64,000 nucleotides of DNA from Streptomyces sp. NBC_01353 (lineage in GTDB: Bacteria; Actinomycetota; Actinomycetes; Streptomycetales; Streptomycetaceae): NCBI RefSeq assembly GCF_036237275.1, contig NZ_CP108352.1, forward strand, positions 7,961,501-8,025,500, in the 5' to 3' direction. The stretch's first letter is position 1. The number at the start of each line of letters is the position of its first letter. The position numbers and the translations under genes were made by a program. Below are positions 15,407 through 24,069 of the stretch, piece after piece. Below the pieces are notes generated by a model, which was not told the origin of the DNA, did no database searches, and was given only the letters and a program-made list of their open reading frames with translations.

Positions 15407-17431
15407 TCAGCCCGTGATGCTCGCGGCGCCGGTTTCGATGTGGCCCGTGTAGCGGCGTGACCAGGTGCCGTCGACGTCGGCGAGGACCGTGAAGTCGTAC
15501 CAGCCGTTCTGGTACGCCACGGCGTTGAAGTAGTCCTCGCGCGAGGAGTTCGCCGCCACCGTGTACGTCCACGGCCCGTCGGAACGGTAGGCGTGCGAGC
15601 GGATGGTGAACGTCACCGGAGTGGTGGAGGTGTTCTTCATCGCGAAGTAGATCGCCGTCTTTCCCGTGCCCGGCTCGGTCGCGAAGCGCGCAGCGACCTC
15701 GATCGCCTTGCCCGGCTTCGAGGCGTCGCCGATGAAGCGGCGCAGGAAGCGGTTGGGGCCCATCATCGAGATGTCGTATTTGCCCGATCCCGAGCCCGTC
15801 CCGATGTTGAAGTAGTCCGTGGACGTCGTGCCCACGTCGACGGTGTACTGCCAGGCCGCCGTGTCCCGGTGCTGGTGCGGATGGATCGTGAAGTGCGCCG
15901 CGCGCTTCGCCTGCGCGCCCTGGTTCGTCATGGAGAACCAGGCCAGGATCTTGCCCGCGGCGCCGAACTCGAACCGGTCGAGGTTGCCGTTCACCTGGTA
16001 CGGCAGGGCGCGTGCCGGGCGGGTGCCGGCCTCCTGCGCGGGCAGGGCGTTGTCCTGCGGGACCGGGTTGGGGAGCGGGCCGCAGGTCGACTGCCCGATC
16101 ACCTTGGCGGTCGACGGGAGCCCCGAGGGGACACCGAAGACGGGGTTCCCGAAGTCGAAGACCCCGGTCAGATCGCCCGTGACCTTGCGCCGCCAGGCGC
16201 TGATGTTCGGGCACGCGGCGGGGGTGCCGAGGGCAGCCGTCCAGGTCTCCATGAACCGCAGGACCGAGGTGTGGTCGAAGACCTCCGAGCTGACCCAGCC
16301 GCCACGCGTCCACGGGGACATGACGAGCATCGGGACCCGGAAGCCGAGACCGATCGGGACACCGTCGAGGTACTCGCCCGGGGTGCCGGGCGGGGCGACC
16401 GGCGGCGGGACGTGGTCGAAGAAGCCGTCGTTCTCGTCGTAGTTGAGGAAGAGGACCGTCCCGTCGAACACCTCGGGATTCGCGGCGAGCGCGCGGTATA
16501 CGAGGTCCACGAAGTGCGCGCCGTCGCCGGGCGGGGCGTACGGGTGCTCGGAGAAGGCCTCATTGGCCACGACCCAGGAGACCTGGGGGAGCGTGCCTGC
16601 GACGACGTCGGCGCGGATCGCGGCGGCGATGTCGTCCGGGGTCGAGCCGGTGACCTTGGGGACCGACCCCATGCCGCGGTCGTACAGCGGGTCGCCGGGC
16701 CGCGCGTCGGTGAACTTCTTGAAGTACGCGAGGCCGTTGTCGCCGTAGTTGTCCTGCGCGTTCTGGTAGACCTTCCAGCTCACCCCGGCGCGCTGGAGCG
16801 CCTCCGCGTACGTCTCCCAGGTGAGCCCGGACTCGTCGCCGCCGTCCTTGCTGGAGGCGTCGATCCTGCCGCTCCAGAGGAAGGTGCGGTTCGGGCCGGT
16901 GGCGCTGAGCGCCGAGCAGAAGTACGCGTCACAGGTCGTGTAGTTGTCGGCGAGGGCGTAGTGGAAGGGGATGTCGCCACGGTCGAGATGGCCGAGGGTG
17001 CGGGTGTTGCCGACGCCGGTCACCCAGTTGTCCATACGGCCCTTGTTCCATGCCGCGTGCTGCGAGGTCCAGCTGTGCGGAAGGTCGCCGTTGCACTGGG
17101 CCAGGGTCTCGCCGTCGACGCCCCCGGCGGGCGGGGTGGCGCTGAGCTTCCACGGGTACTGGCGGCCGCCCCAGTTGGGCTGGTTGAACATGCCCCAGCC
17201 GCCCGGGATGTTGCCCGCGGCCCGGTCGCCGAAGCCGCGGACGCCGCGCAGCCGGCCGAAGTAGTGGTCGAAGCTGCGGTTCTCCTGCATGAGGATCACG
17301 ACATGCTTGACGTCGGTGAGCGTGCCGGTGGCGGCTGCGGCGGTGGCCGATGCCGTGCCCGGGGGGAGGGCGGCACCCGCCATGAGACCTGCCCCGATCC
17401 CGACGAATCCCCTGCGGCTGATGGGAGTCAT
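15407..17431 (-). CDS. Phosphocholine-specific phospholipase C (Tat-exported)
   Basis: 674 residues, ATG 17431. The N-terminus is a twin-arginine signal (ISRRGFVGIGAGLMAGAALP). The phosphoesterase domain follows: VKHVVILMQENRSFDHYFG near 40-58, HSWTSQHAAWNKGRMDNW, PFHYALADNYTTCDAYFCS, WVVANEAFSEHPYAPP, NYDENDGFFDHVPPP, and GFRVPMLVMSPW. These are motifs of the non-hemolytic phosphocholine-PLC family. After about residue 470 two C-terminal beta domains (DUF756 type, each ending near GxYDxSM/GWYDFTV) follow. The enzyme splits phosphatidylcholine or sphingomyelin outside the cell. On its strand a GTTCACCC (17526-17533), similar to half a PHO box, and TATACC (17502-17507) hint at phosphate control, but this is weak. 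Confidence 0.93.
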   Translation of the reverse strand: MTPISRRGFVGIGAGLMAGAALPPGTASATAAAATGTLTDVKHVVILMQENRSFDHYFGRLRGVRGFGDRAAGNIPGGWGMFNQPNWGGRQYPWKLSATPPAGGVDGETLAQCNGDLPHSWTSQHAAWNKGRMDNWVTGVGNTRTLGHLDRGDIPFHYALADNYTTCDAYFCSALSATGPNRTFLWSGRIDASSKDGGDESGLTWETYAEALQRAGVSWKVYQNAQDNYGDNGLAYFKKFTDARPGDPLYDRGMGSVPKVTGSTPDDIAAAIRADVVAGTLPQVSWVVANEAFSEHPYAPPGDGAHFVDLVYRALAANPEVFDGTVLFLNYDENDGFFDHVPPPVAPPGTPGEYLDGVPIGLGFRVPMLVMSPWTRGGWVSSEVFDHTSVLRFMETWTAALGTPAACPNISAWRRKVTGDLTGVFDFGNPVFGVPSGLPSTAKVIGQSTCGPLPNPVPQDNALPAQEAGTRPARALPYQVNGNLDRFEFGAAGKILAWFSMTNQGAQAKRAAHFTIHPHQHRDTAAWQYTVDVGTTSTDYFNIGTGSGSGKYDISMMGPNRFLRRFIGDASKPGKAIEVAARFATEPGTGKTAIYFAMKNTSTTPVTFTIRSHAYRSDGPWTYTVAANSSREDYFNAVAYQNGWYDFTVLADVDGTWSRRYTGHIETGAASITG

Positions 17432-17620
17432 GCCCCGCCTCTCGCGTCACTGTGTGCCCCAGCGGCACACCGTGGACAGGATGGGGGAGGGTGGCTTAAA
17501 GGTATAGATCCGTGCGGTAATTCTTGGGTGAACTTCCGAGGGGTGGCGGGTGCTTGGTCGCTGATTGGTGGATCCGCAAACCAATGACACACAACGATCG
17601 CATGGGGATCATGTCCATGC

Positions 17621-19189
17621 TCACCCGTCGCGGTCCGTGGCCATCTCCGCGCGCTTCTCCGCCGATCGTGCCGCGAGCACCTGCGCCAGTGGGATCGGTG
17701 CCAGCGTGCGGTCCAGGTTCGTGCGCATCGTGGTCGCCGCGTCCAGGACGTAGTTCTGGCGGACCTTCCACGGGCCCCGGTCGCCCTGACGCGGGAAGGC
17801 GTCGATCGAGCGCCGGACGTAGCCCGAGGCGAGGTCGAGAAGGGGGCGCTCGCGCAGCGTGCCCTCCGGCTTCGGCACCACTGCCGCGTACCGCCGCCCG
17901 CCCATGTGGTTGAGCACCTTGCAGACGAGGCGCGAGGTCAGGTCGGCGCGCAGCGTCCAGGAGGCGTTCGTGTAGCCGATGCAGAAGGCGAAGTTGGGCA
18001 CCGAGGTGAGCATCGTGCCCTGCCACACGAACTGGTCCGACAACTTCACCGGCCGGCCGTCCACCGTCGGCTCGATGCCGCCGAAGGCGAGCAGTTCGAG
18101 TCCGGTGGCCGTCACGACGACGTCCGCCTCCAGCACCCGGCCCGACGCCAGCCGGATCCCCTCCGGCACGAAACGGTCGATGCGGTCGGTGACGATCTCG
18201 GCCTCACCCCTCTTCAGGGCGTGGAAGAGATCGGCGTCCGGAACGGCGCAGAGCCGCTGGTCCCAAGGGTCGTAACTGGGCGTCAGATGCTCCTGGATCA
18301 GCCCCTTGTCCCGCAGGACACGCTGGTTCAGCCCGCTCAGGACACGCCGTGCCGTCCTCGGCGCGCGGCGGCAGAACTGGTACACGCCGATGGTGAACAG
18401 GATGTTCTTCGTACGGACCACCCGGTGCGCCGCCTTCGCCGGCAGCACCGCCCGCACGGCATCGGCCACCACGTCCCTCGACGGCAGCGAGCTGATCCAG
18501 GTGGGGGTGCGCTGGAGCATCGTGACGTGCGCGGCCCGGCCGGCCATGGCGGGCACGAGAGTGACCGCGGTCGCCCCGCTGCCGATGACGACCACGCGCT
18601 TGCCAGCGTGGTCGAGGTCCGCGGGCCAGAACTGCGGGTGCACGACCCGTCCCTCGAACGAACCGATCCCCGGGAAGTCCGGGGAGTGGCCGCGCTCGTA
18701 GTTGTAGTAGCCCGCACAGGTGTACAGGAAGTCGCAGGTCAGCGTCTGCCGTGTCACCTCGCCGCGCGCGTCCGTGCGTTCCAGTGTGAGCGTCCACCGG
18801 GCGGTCGGCGAGGACCAGTCGGCGGCCAGGACGCGCGTGCCGTAGTGGATGTGCCGGTCGATGCCGAACTCGGCGGCGGTCTCCTTGATGTAGCCGAGGA
18901 TGGATGCGCCGTCGGCGAGCACTTTGGAGTCCCGCCAGGGCTTGAAGGGATACCCCAGCGTGAACATGTCCGAGTCGGAGCGCACACCCGGGTAGCGGAA
19001 CAGGTCCCACGTCCCGCCCATGCTCTGCCGGGCCTCGAGGATCGCGTAGGAGCGGTCGGGGCACTCCGTCCGGAGCCGGTAGCCGGCACCGACGCCGGAC
19101 AGGCCGGCGCCGACGACCACGACATCGATGTGCTCGGGCAGTGCGGAGGAGGGAGAGGGCGTGGTGGATGCACCGGTGCTCGTCGTCAT
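17621..19189 (-). CDS. Flavin monooxygenase of Baeyer-Villiger / MymA-EthA type
   Basis: 522 residues, ATG 19189. An FAD Rossmann motif VVVGAGLSGVGAGYRL near residue 24 and GGTWDLFRYPGVRSDSDM are followed by the exact Baeyer-Villiger fingerprint FEGRVVHPQFWP (FxGxxxHxxxWP) near 180 and the NADPH motif VVVIGSGATAVTLVP. Group members MymA and EthA of mycobacteria oxidise ketones, fatty compounds and thioamides. An AraC regulator of the VirS type starts 69 bases away in the opposite direction, copying the virS-mymA arrangement; this supports the MymA-like reading. The substrate is not visible. The enzyme is cytoplasmic, with no signal peptide. Confidence 0.9.
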   Translation of the reverse strand: MTTSTGASTTPSPSSALPEHIDVVVVGAGLSGVGAGYRLRTECPDRSYAILEARQSMGGTWDLFRYPGVRSDSDMFTLGYPFKPWRDSKVLADGASILGYIKETAAEFGIDRHIHYGTRVLAADWSSPTARWTLTLERTDARGEVTRQTLTCDFLYTCAGYYNYERGHSPDFPGIGSFEGRVVHPQFWPADLDHAGKRVVVIGSGATAVTLVPAMAGRAAHVTMLQRTPTWISSLPSRDVVADAVRAVLPAKAAHRVVRTKNILFTIGVYQFCRRAPRTARRVLSGLNQRVLRDKGLIQEHLTPSYDPWDQRLCAVPDADLFHALKRGEAEIVTDRIDRFVPEGIRLASGRVLEADVVVTATGLELLAFGGIEPTVDGRPVKLSDQFVWQGTMLTSVPNFAFCIGYTNASWTLRADLTSRLVCKVLNHMGGRRYAAVVPKPEGTLRERPLLDLASGYVRRSIDAFPRQGDRGPWKVRQNYVLDAATTMRTNLDRTLAPIPLAQVLAARSAEKRAEMATDRDG

Positions 19190-19258
19190 GTTCTCAGTGT
19201 CGGAAGCAACACGGAGCAGGAATTGACTCCGGACGACAGATTCTTGACCCTGGGCGAC

Positions 19259-20266
19259 ATGCCAGTGATCAGGTCGGCCGGTCTACGGGGCTTCCGCGCG
19301 GCCGTCGCGGAGCTCGGCGGCGATGCCGAGGAGTTTGTACGAAGGGTGAATCTGCCCCTCGCGGCCCTCGACTCCGACGACCTGCTGGTCGAGGACGAGG
19401 CCGTGGCCACGGTCCTGGAGCTCGCCGCCGTCGAACTCGGCTGCCCCGACCTCGGCCTGCGCATGGCGGCACGTCAGGAGCTCGGAATGCTCGGCGCCCT
19501 GGCGCTCGCCATCCAGAACTCGCCCACGCTCGGCGACGCCCTCGCGTGCACCGTTCGCTATCTCTTCGTCCACACCGAATCGATGCGGTTCGGTCTGGAG
19601 CCGGATCCGTACGGAACACCGGGCATCGTCGCGCTCGGCCTGGGTGTCGCGCCCGGGCGGGAGTTCCCGCCGCAGGCGCTGGACCTGAGCCTCGGCTTCA
19701 TCCACCGCTCGATCGTGTTCCTGACCGGACCCTACGGCCTGCGGACGGTGGAGCTGCCACACGTACCGGCCGCGCCTCTGTCCGCGTACGAGGGCTTCTA
19801 CGGAGTGCCCGTTCGCACGGGTCGGCCCGCCGCCCTGCTGCGCGTACCGCACACGCTCGAGAGCCGTCCGCTCGCCGGCGGCGACACCCATCTGAGGGAC
19901 CTGGCCGTCGCGTTCCTCGCCGAGCACACCCCCGGCGGGAGCCCGGACCTCCCCACCCGCGTCCGCGCCGCGGTCCGCCAGTCGCTGGGCACCTCGGCAC
20001 CCACGATCGCGACCGTCGCCGACCTGCTGAACCTCCATCCCCGCACGCTCCAACGCAGGCTCGCGGAGCAGGACACGACATTCGCCGCGCTCCTCGACGA
20101 GGAACGCCGACGCGCCGCCCGCCGCTATCTCACCGCCACCGACCTTCCCTTCGGCCAGATCGCGGGCCTGCTCGCCCTCTCCGAACAGTCGGCGCTCAAC
20201 CGCTGCTGCCGCAGATGGTGGGGCACGACGCCCAAGGAAGCCCGCCGCCACGGCCTCCCCGCCTGA
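19259..20266 (+). CDS. AraC-family regulator (VirS/OruR type)
   Basis: 335 residues; ATG 19259 begins the typical N-terminus MPVIRSAGLRGFRAAVAELG. Residues 20-205 form the N-terminal ligand domain (Arabinose_bd type, with GDAEEFVRRVNLPLAALD and LGMLGALALAIQNSPTLGDAL). Residues 235-335 form the AraC DNA-binding domain with two helix-turn-helix units (IATVADLLNLHPRTLQRRLAEQ and LPFGQIAGLLALSEQSALNRCCRRWWGTTPKEAR; the second is given here only as its region). Divergent from the monooxygenase, it most likely controls it. Confidence 0.9.
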   Translation: MPVIRSAGLRGFRAAVAELGGDAEEFVRRVNLPLAALDSDDLLVEDEAVATVLELAAVELGCPDLGLRMAARQELGMLGALALAIQNSPTLGDALACTVRYLFVHTESMRFGLEPDPYGTPGIVALGLGVAPGREFPPQALDLSLGFIHRSIVFLTGPYGLRTVELPHVPAAPLSAYEGFYGVPVRTGRPAALLRVPHTLESRPLAGGDTHLRDLAVAFLAEHTPGGSPDLPTRVRAAVRQSLGTSAPTIATVADLLNLHPRTLQRRLAEQDTTFAALLDEERRRAARRYLTATDLPFGQIAGLLALSEQSALNRCCRRWWGTTPKEARRHGLPA

Positions 20267-20299
20267 AACATGGCCTCCCCGCCACCTGAGCCACAGCGG

Positions 20300-21934
20300 T
20301 TACGGCCCGTCCCGGCGCAGCATCAGCAGCGCGGCATCGTCCTCCGCGTGGGGGCCCGGGGTGAGCGTGTCGAGGAGGTGGTCGGCGAGCTCCTCCAGAT
20401 CGGCCGGGCCTGCCGAGAACGCGGCGGTCAGCCGGGCCAGGCCTCGGTCGATGTCCTCGCCCGGCCTCTCGACCAGGCCGTCGCTGTACAGCAGCAGGGT
20501 CTCGCCCGGAGCCAGCCGTGCCGAGGTCGGCGGATACGGCGTGAGGCCCCAGTCGGCCGGGAGCCCCAGCGGCGGACCGCCGGCCAGCTCCAGACGGTCC
20601 ACCGTGCCGTCGGTTTGGCGCAGCAGCGGCGGCGGATGGCCCGCGTTGGCCGCGTCGACCGCGCCGGTGGCGAGAGTGATCCGCAGGTACTGGCAGGTGG
20701 CGAAGCGGTCGGCGCCCAGCTCGGCGAGGAAGGCCGACGCCTTGGCGAGGACCCACTCGCACGGATGGCCCTCCGCCGCGTACGCGGTCATGGCCACGCG
20801 CAACTGCCCCATGAGCGCCGCCGCCTCGGTGTCATGGCCCTGCACGTCCCCGATGGCCACGCCCACCGCGCCGTCGGGCAGCGTCACCGCGTCGTACCAG
20901 TCCCCGCCGACCCGCACCCCCTGCCGCGCGGTCCGGTACCGCACGGTGATCCGCCCGCCGGGGGTCTCGGGGATCCTGCGCGGCAGCATGGCGTTCTGGA
21001 GACCGGCGGCGATCTCCCTCGAACGGTCGAGCATCGTGACCCGGTGCAGGGCGCGGGCCACCGCCTTCGACCACGCGGTCATCAGGGTGTGGTCCGCGAG
21101 GGAGAACGAGTTCGTGTTCTCGTAGAACATGCCCATGGCGCCGAGCGGCTGCCCCCGCTCGACCAGCGGCAGGAACGCGGCGGCCGTCGCGTGGAAGCCG
21201 TGCTGGTGCGGCGCCAGCCGCGGGTAGCGGTCGAGGAAGTCGGGCACCGACGTGAAGAAGAGTGGCCTGGCGGAGCGTACGACGTCGTTCAGCGGCCAGG
21301 AGTCGGCGAGCCGGGACTTCTGCGGGGGCTCGGTGTCGTCCAGGGACAGCACGGTGCGGACGAGACGGAGTCGGCCCTGCTCGAGCACGGCGAGTGACAT
21401 GGCCTTCACTCCGAGCCTGCGCAGGCACGGCTCGTCGCCGAGGACCGCGGCGACCTCGCGCACGCTCATCGCCCGGGCCAGGGCGATCGCCGCCTCACCC
21501 AGGGCGTGCAGGTGATCGCTGTCCTCGTCGGCCGGCGGCCGAAGCGACGAGTGCGACAGATCCAGGGTGGCGTCACGGACCACCCCCACGACCCGCGTGG
21601 GCCCGTCCGCGCCGTCGCGCACGACGTTCCCCCGGACGTGTGTCCAGCGGCTGCGACCGTCGTGGAGGGCGACGCGGAAGTAGGCGCTGTACGCGTCCTT
21701 GCGGCCGCCCCGCAGCTCCGCGGAGAGACCCGACAGCAGTGTCCAGTCGTCCCGGAGGATCTTGGGCCGGAGGTCGGTGGCCAGCCCGTGGTACTCCCCG
21801 GGGAGCAGATCGAGCGCGTCGCGGCCCACGGGATCGAGGATCAGCTGTCCGGTGGCCGGCACCCAGAGGAAGCAGCCCACGCCTGTGACGGCGAGCGCCT
21901 CCCCGCGGTCCAGCCGCGGTTCCGTGTCGCGCAT
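20300..21934 (-). CDS. PAS-GAF-PP2C (SpoIIE-type) serine phosphatase
   Basis: 544 residues from ATG 21934; sequence further upstream lacks family features. A short PAS-like region (residues 20-115, with TGVGCFLWVPATGQLILDP and SRWTHVRGNVV) is followed by a GAF domain (about 150-310) and the PP2C SpoIIE domain (about 325-540). The phosphatase metal motifs are visible: VGGDWYDAVTLPDGAVGVAIGDV with the Asp residues, GHDTEAAALMGQLR, ANAGHPPPLL, LLLYSDGLVE and DDAALLMLR. Such proteins dephosphorylate anti-anti-sigma factors in response to a sensed signal. No anti-sigma partner is adjacent. It is the first of three phosphatases of this kind in the window. Confidence 0.92.
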   Translation of the reverse strand: MRDTEPRLDRGEALAVTGVGCFLWVPATGQLILDPVGRDALDLLPGEYHGLATDLRPKILRDDWTLLSGLSAELRGGRKDAYSAYFRVALHDGRSRWTHVRGNVVRDGADGPTRVVGVVRDATLDLSHSSLRPPADEDSDHLHALGEAAIALARAMSVREVAAVLGDEPCLRRLGVKAMSLAVLEQGRLRLVRTVLSLDDTEPPQKSRLADSWPLNDVVRSARPLFFTSVPDFLDRYPRLAPHQHGFHATAAAFLPLVERGQPLGAMGMFYENTNSFSLADHTLMTAWSKAVARALHRVTMLDRSREIAAGLQNAMLPRRIPETPGGRITVRYRTARQGVRVGGDWYDAVTLPDGAVGVAIGDVQGHDTEAAALMGQLRVAMTAYAAEGHPCEWVLAKASAFLAELGADRFATCQYLRITLATGAVDAANAGHPPPLLRQTDGTVDRLELAGGPPLGLPADWGLTPYPPTSARLAPGETLLLYSDGLVERPGEDIDRGLARLTAAFSAGPADLEELADHLLDTLTPGPHAEDDAALLMLRRDGP

Positions 21935-21945
21935 GCGTGGTCCGG

Positions 21946-22140
21946 TCAGCGCCGTGCGCGCTGACGGGCGATGTACAGGCCGAGGACGATCCCCACGAGG
22001 AGCGTGACCGTGAGGACGCTCCAGAGGGGCAGGGTGACGGTGGGGATCCACAGTCTGATCGTGACCGACCCCGTGTTCGCGGCGATGAACCAGATCGCCA
22101 GGACTGCGAGGACCACGAAGGCGATCGTGCGCAGACGCAT
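21946..22140 (-). CDS. Small LapA-like (DUF1049) membrane protein
   Basis: 64 residues from ATG 22140, which has AAGGG upstream; an in-frame ATG at 22203 would add 21 polar residues. Two transmembrane segments: TIAFVVLAVLAIWFIAANTG and LWSVLTVTLLVGIVLGLYIA, with the between-strand pattern NTGSVTIRLWIPTVTLP typical of LapA/DUF1049 proteins, and a basic RQRARR tail. It ends 12 bases before the start of the phosphatase gene on the same strand, so the two are probably cotranscribed. Function in Gram-positives is unknown. Confidence 0.8.
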   Translation of the reverse strand: MRLRTIAFVVLAVLAIWFIAANTGSVTIRLWIPTVTLPLWSVLTVTLLVGIVLGLYIARQRARR

Positions 22141-22241
22141 GTCCCGGCCCTTGTAGGACAGGGTCGAGTGGGGATGAGGCGGAGCTGCTGCCTTACGGCT
22201 CATGAGGTCCATTATCGGCCGTTTTGCCCAGGACCTCGACC

Positions 22242-22958
22242 TCAGCCGGACGCGCTGCGCGGAGCGGGCGCAACGGCGGCCGACGCCGTACGGGACTCGT
22301 CCCGCGCCCACAGGGACCGTACGTGGCTGAGATGGCGGACCATGCAGGCCTCGGCGCCCATGGCGTCACCCGCCAGCATGAAGTCGAGCAGCTCCAGATG
22401 CTCCTCCGCGGAGGGCAGCAGCTCACCCCGCTCGTCCAGTGCCGTCAGACCGTAGAGCCGCGACCGTTTGCGCAGGTCGCCGACCGTCTCGACCAGGCGT
22501 TCGTTGCCGGAGAGGCCCAGCAGCGTGAGGTGGAAGCGACGGTCGGACTCCAGATAGCCGATGAGGTCGTGGGCGCGGGCCGCCGCCACGATCTCCTCGG
22601 CGATCGGACGCAGCGCATGGAGCTCGTCGCGGTCCGCCGTCAGCGTCACCCGGCCCACGGTCGGCACCTCGATGAGCAGCCGGATGTCCGTGTACTGGTC
22701 GAGGTCGCGTTCATTGACCTCGGTGACCCGGAAGCCCTTGTTGCGCACCGGCTCGACCAGGCCCTCACGGGCCAGGTCGAGCATCGCCTCCCGTACCGGG
22801 GTGGCCGAGATCCCGAAGTCCTCGGCCAGACCCGGCGCCGAGTACACCTCGCCGGGTTTGAGCTCGCCGGAGATCAGCGCCGCCCGCAGAGCGTGGGCCA
22901 CCTGGTCGCGCAGGCGCTCCCGGGTGGTGATCAGATGACTCTGCTTCAGATGGCCCAT
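22242..22958 (-). CDS. GntR-family (FCD) regulator, likely of hydroxyproline use
   Basis: 238 residues from ATG 22958, with GGAGAACGGCAC upstream. The N-terminal winged helix (LRDQVAHALRAALISGELKPG, YSAPGLAEDFGISATPVREAML, GLVEPVRNKGFRVTEV) is classic GntR, and the all-helical FCD ligand domain follows with metal-binding Asp/His positions (DRRFHLTLL, EEHLELLDFMLAGD, MVRHLSHV). It is the last gene of a minus-strand series of hydroxyproline genes, 97 bases after the epimerase stop, so it is the natural candidate for their regulator. Confidence 0.9.
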   Translation of the reverse strand: MGHLKQSHLITTRERLRDQVAHALRAALISGELKPGEVYSAPGLAEDFGISATPVREAMLDLAREGLVEPVRNKGFRVTEVNERDLDQYTDIRLLIEVPTVGRVTLTADRDELHALRPIAEEIVAAARAHDLIGYLESDRRFHLTLLGLSGNERLVETVGDLRKRSRLYGLTALDERGELLPSAEEHLELLDFMLAGDAMGAEACMVRHLSHVRSLWARDESRTASAAVAPAPRSASG

Positions 22959-23025
22959 GTGCCGTTCTCCGACTTCCGCTTGTCGCGCCGTCCGGCCGCC
23001 GGGGCGTGGCGCCGCACCACCGTAC

Positions 23026-23035
23026 AATTTCACGT
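23026..23035. promoter_or_regulatory. AATTTCACGT motif upstream of the GntR gene
   Basis: This AT-rich 10-mer stands out in the GC-rich surroundings 68 bases before the GntR start. On the gene strand it forms a direct repeat CGTGAAAACGTGAAAT. Close relatives occur at 26129 and 26279. It is a possible GntR site; no experiment supports it. Confidence 0.35.
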
Positions 23036-23054
23036 TTTCACGGCGCGTGACAGT

Positions 23055-24056
23055 TCACAGCAGGAACCCGCCGGGGAACGGGTCCTCCGGGTCGAGGAAG
23101 TACTGCGCGGTGCCCGTGAGCCACGCGCGCCCCGTGATGGTCGGCACCACCGCGGGCACGCCACCCACCTCGGTCTCCTCGATCAGCCGGCCGGTGAACC
23201 GGGTGCCGATGAAGGACTCGTTGACGAAGTCCTGGTGCAGCGGAAGCTCCCCTCGGGCGTGGAGTTGCGCCATGCGCGCGGACGTGCCCGTGCCGCAGGG
23301 GGAGCGGTCGAACCAGCCGGGGTGGATGGCCATGGCGTGGCGCGAGTGGCGCGCGTCCGAGCCGGGCGCGGTCAGGTGGACATGCTTGACGCCGCCGATC
23401 TCCGGCCGGACCGGGTGGACGGGGCGTTCGGTGGTGTTGATCGCCTCCATGATCGCAAGGCCGGCCCTGAGCAGCTCGTCCTTGCTGTCCCGGGCGAACG
23501 GCAGCCCGAGTGCGTCCAGATCGACGAAGGCGTAGAAGTTGCCGCCGAAGGCCAGGTCGTAGGGGACCGTGCCGAAGCCGGGCACCTTCACCTCCCGGTC
23601 CAGGGCGGCGCAGAACGCGGGCACATTGGTCAGCGTCACCGCCTTCGCGACACCGCCCTCGACCCGTACCTCCGCACGCACCCGGCCGGCGGGGGTGTCG
23701 AGGCGGACGGTCGTCACCGGTTCGACCACCGGCACCATCCCGGTCTCCACCAGCACGGTCGCCACCCCGATCGTGCCGTGCCCGCACATCGGCAACAGTC
23801 CGGACACCTCGATGAACAGCACGCCGACATCGGCGTCCGGCCTGGTCGGCGGCTGAAGGATCGCCCCGCTCATGGAGGCGTGACCGCGGGGCTCGTACAT
23901 CAGCAGCGTACGGAGATGGTCCATGTGCTCGATGAAGTGCAGCCGACGTTCGGCCATGGTGGCGCCGGGGATCGGGGGGACTCCACCGGTGATGACACGG
24001 GTGGGCATTCCCTCGGTGTGCGAGTCGACGGCGTGGAACACATGACGGGTGCGCAC
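23055..24056 (-). CDS. 4-hydroxyproline 2-epimerase (proline racemase family)
   Basis: 333 residues; GTG 24056 is chosen because GAGAGGAG lies 7 bases upstream. The two catalytic thiols are present: MCGHGTIG with Cys91 and RSPCGTGTSA with Cys254. Cys/Cys marks racemase or epimerase members rather than the Ser/Cys or Thr/Cys dehydratases. Other family blocks: DSHTEGMPTRVITGG at the start, RGHASMSGAI, FGGNFYAFVD and HPVRPEIGGVKHVHLT. It converts trans-4-hydroxy-L-proline to cis-4-hydroxy-D-proline, the first step of bacterial hydroxyproline breakdown. The neighbouring DHDPS-family gene, FAD oxidase remnant and GntR regulator support this over proline racemase. The next gene upstream ends 13 bases away, so they form one operon. 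Confidence 0.9.
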   Translation of the reverse strand: MRTRHVFHAVDSHTEGMPTRVITGGVPPIPGATMAERRLHFIEHMDHLRTLLMYEPRGHASMSGAILQPPTRPDADVGVLFIEVSGLLPMCGHGTIGVATVLVETGMVPVVEPVTTVRLDTPAGRVRAEVRVEGGVAKAVTLTNVPAFCAALDREVKVPGFGTVPYDLAFGGNFYAFVDLDALGLPFARDSKDELLRAGLAIMEAINTTERPVHPVRPEIGGVKHVHLTAPGSDARHSRHAMAIHPGWFDRSPCGTGTSARMAQLHARGELPLHQDFVNESFIGTRFTGRLIEETEVGGVPAVVPTITGRAWLTGTAQYFLDPEDPFPGGFLL

Positions 24057-24069
24057 GACGGGGCTCCTC

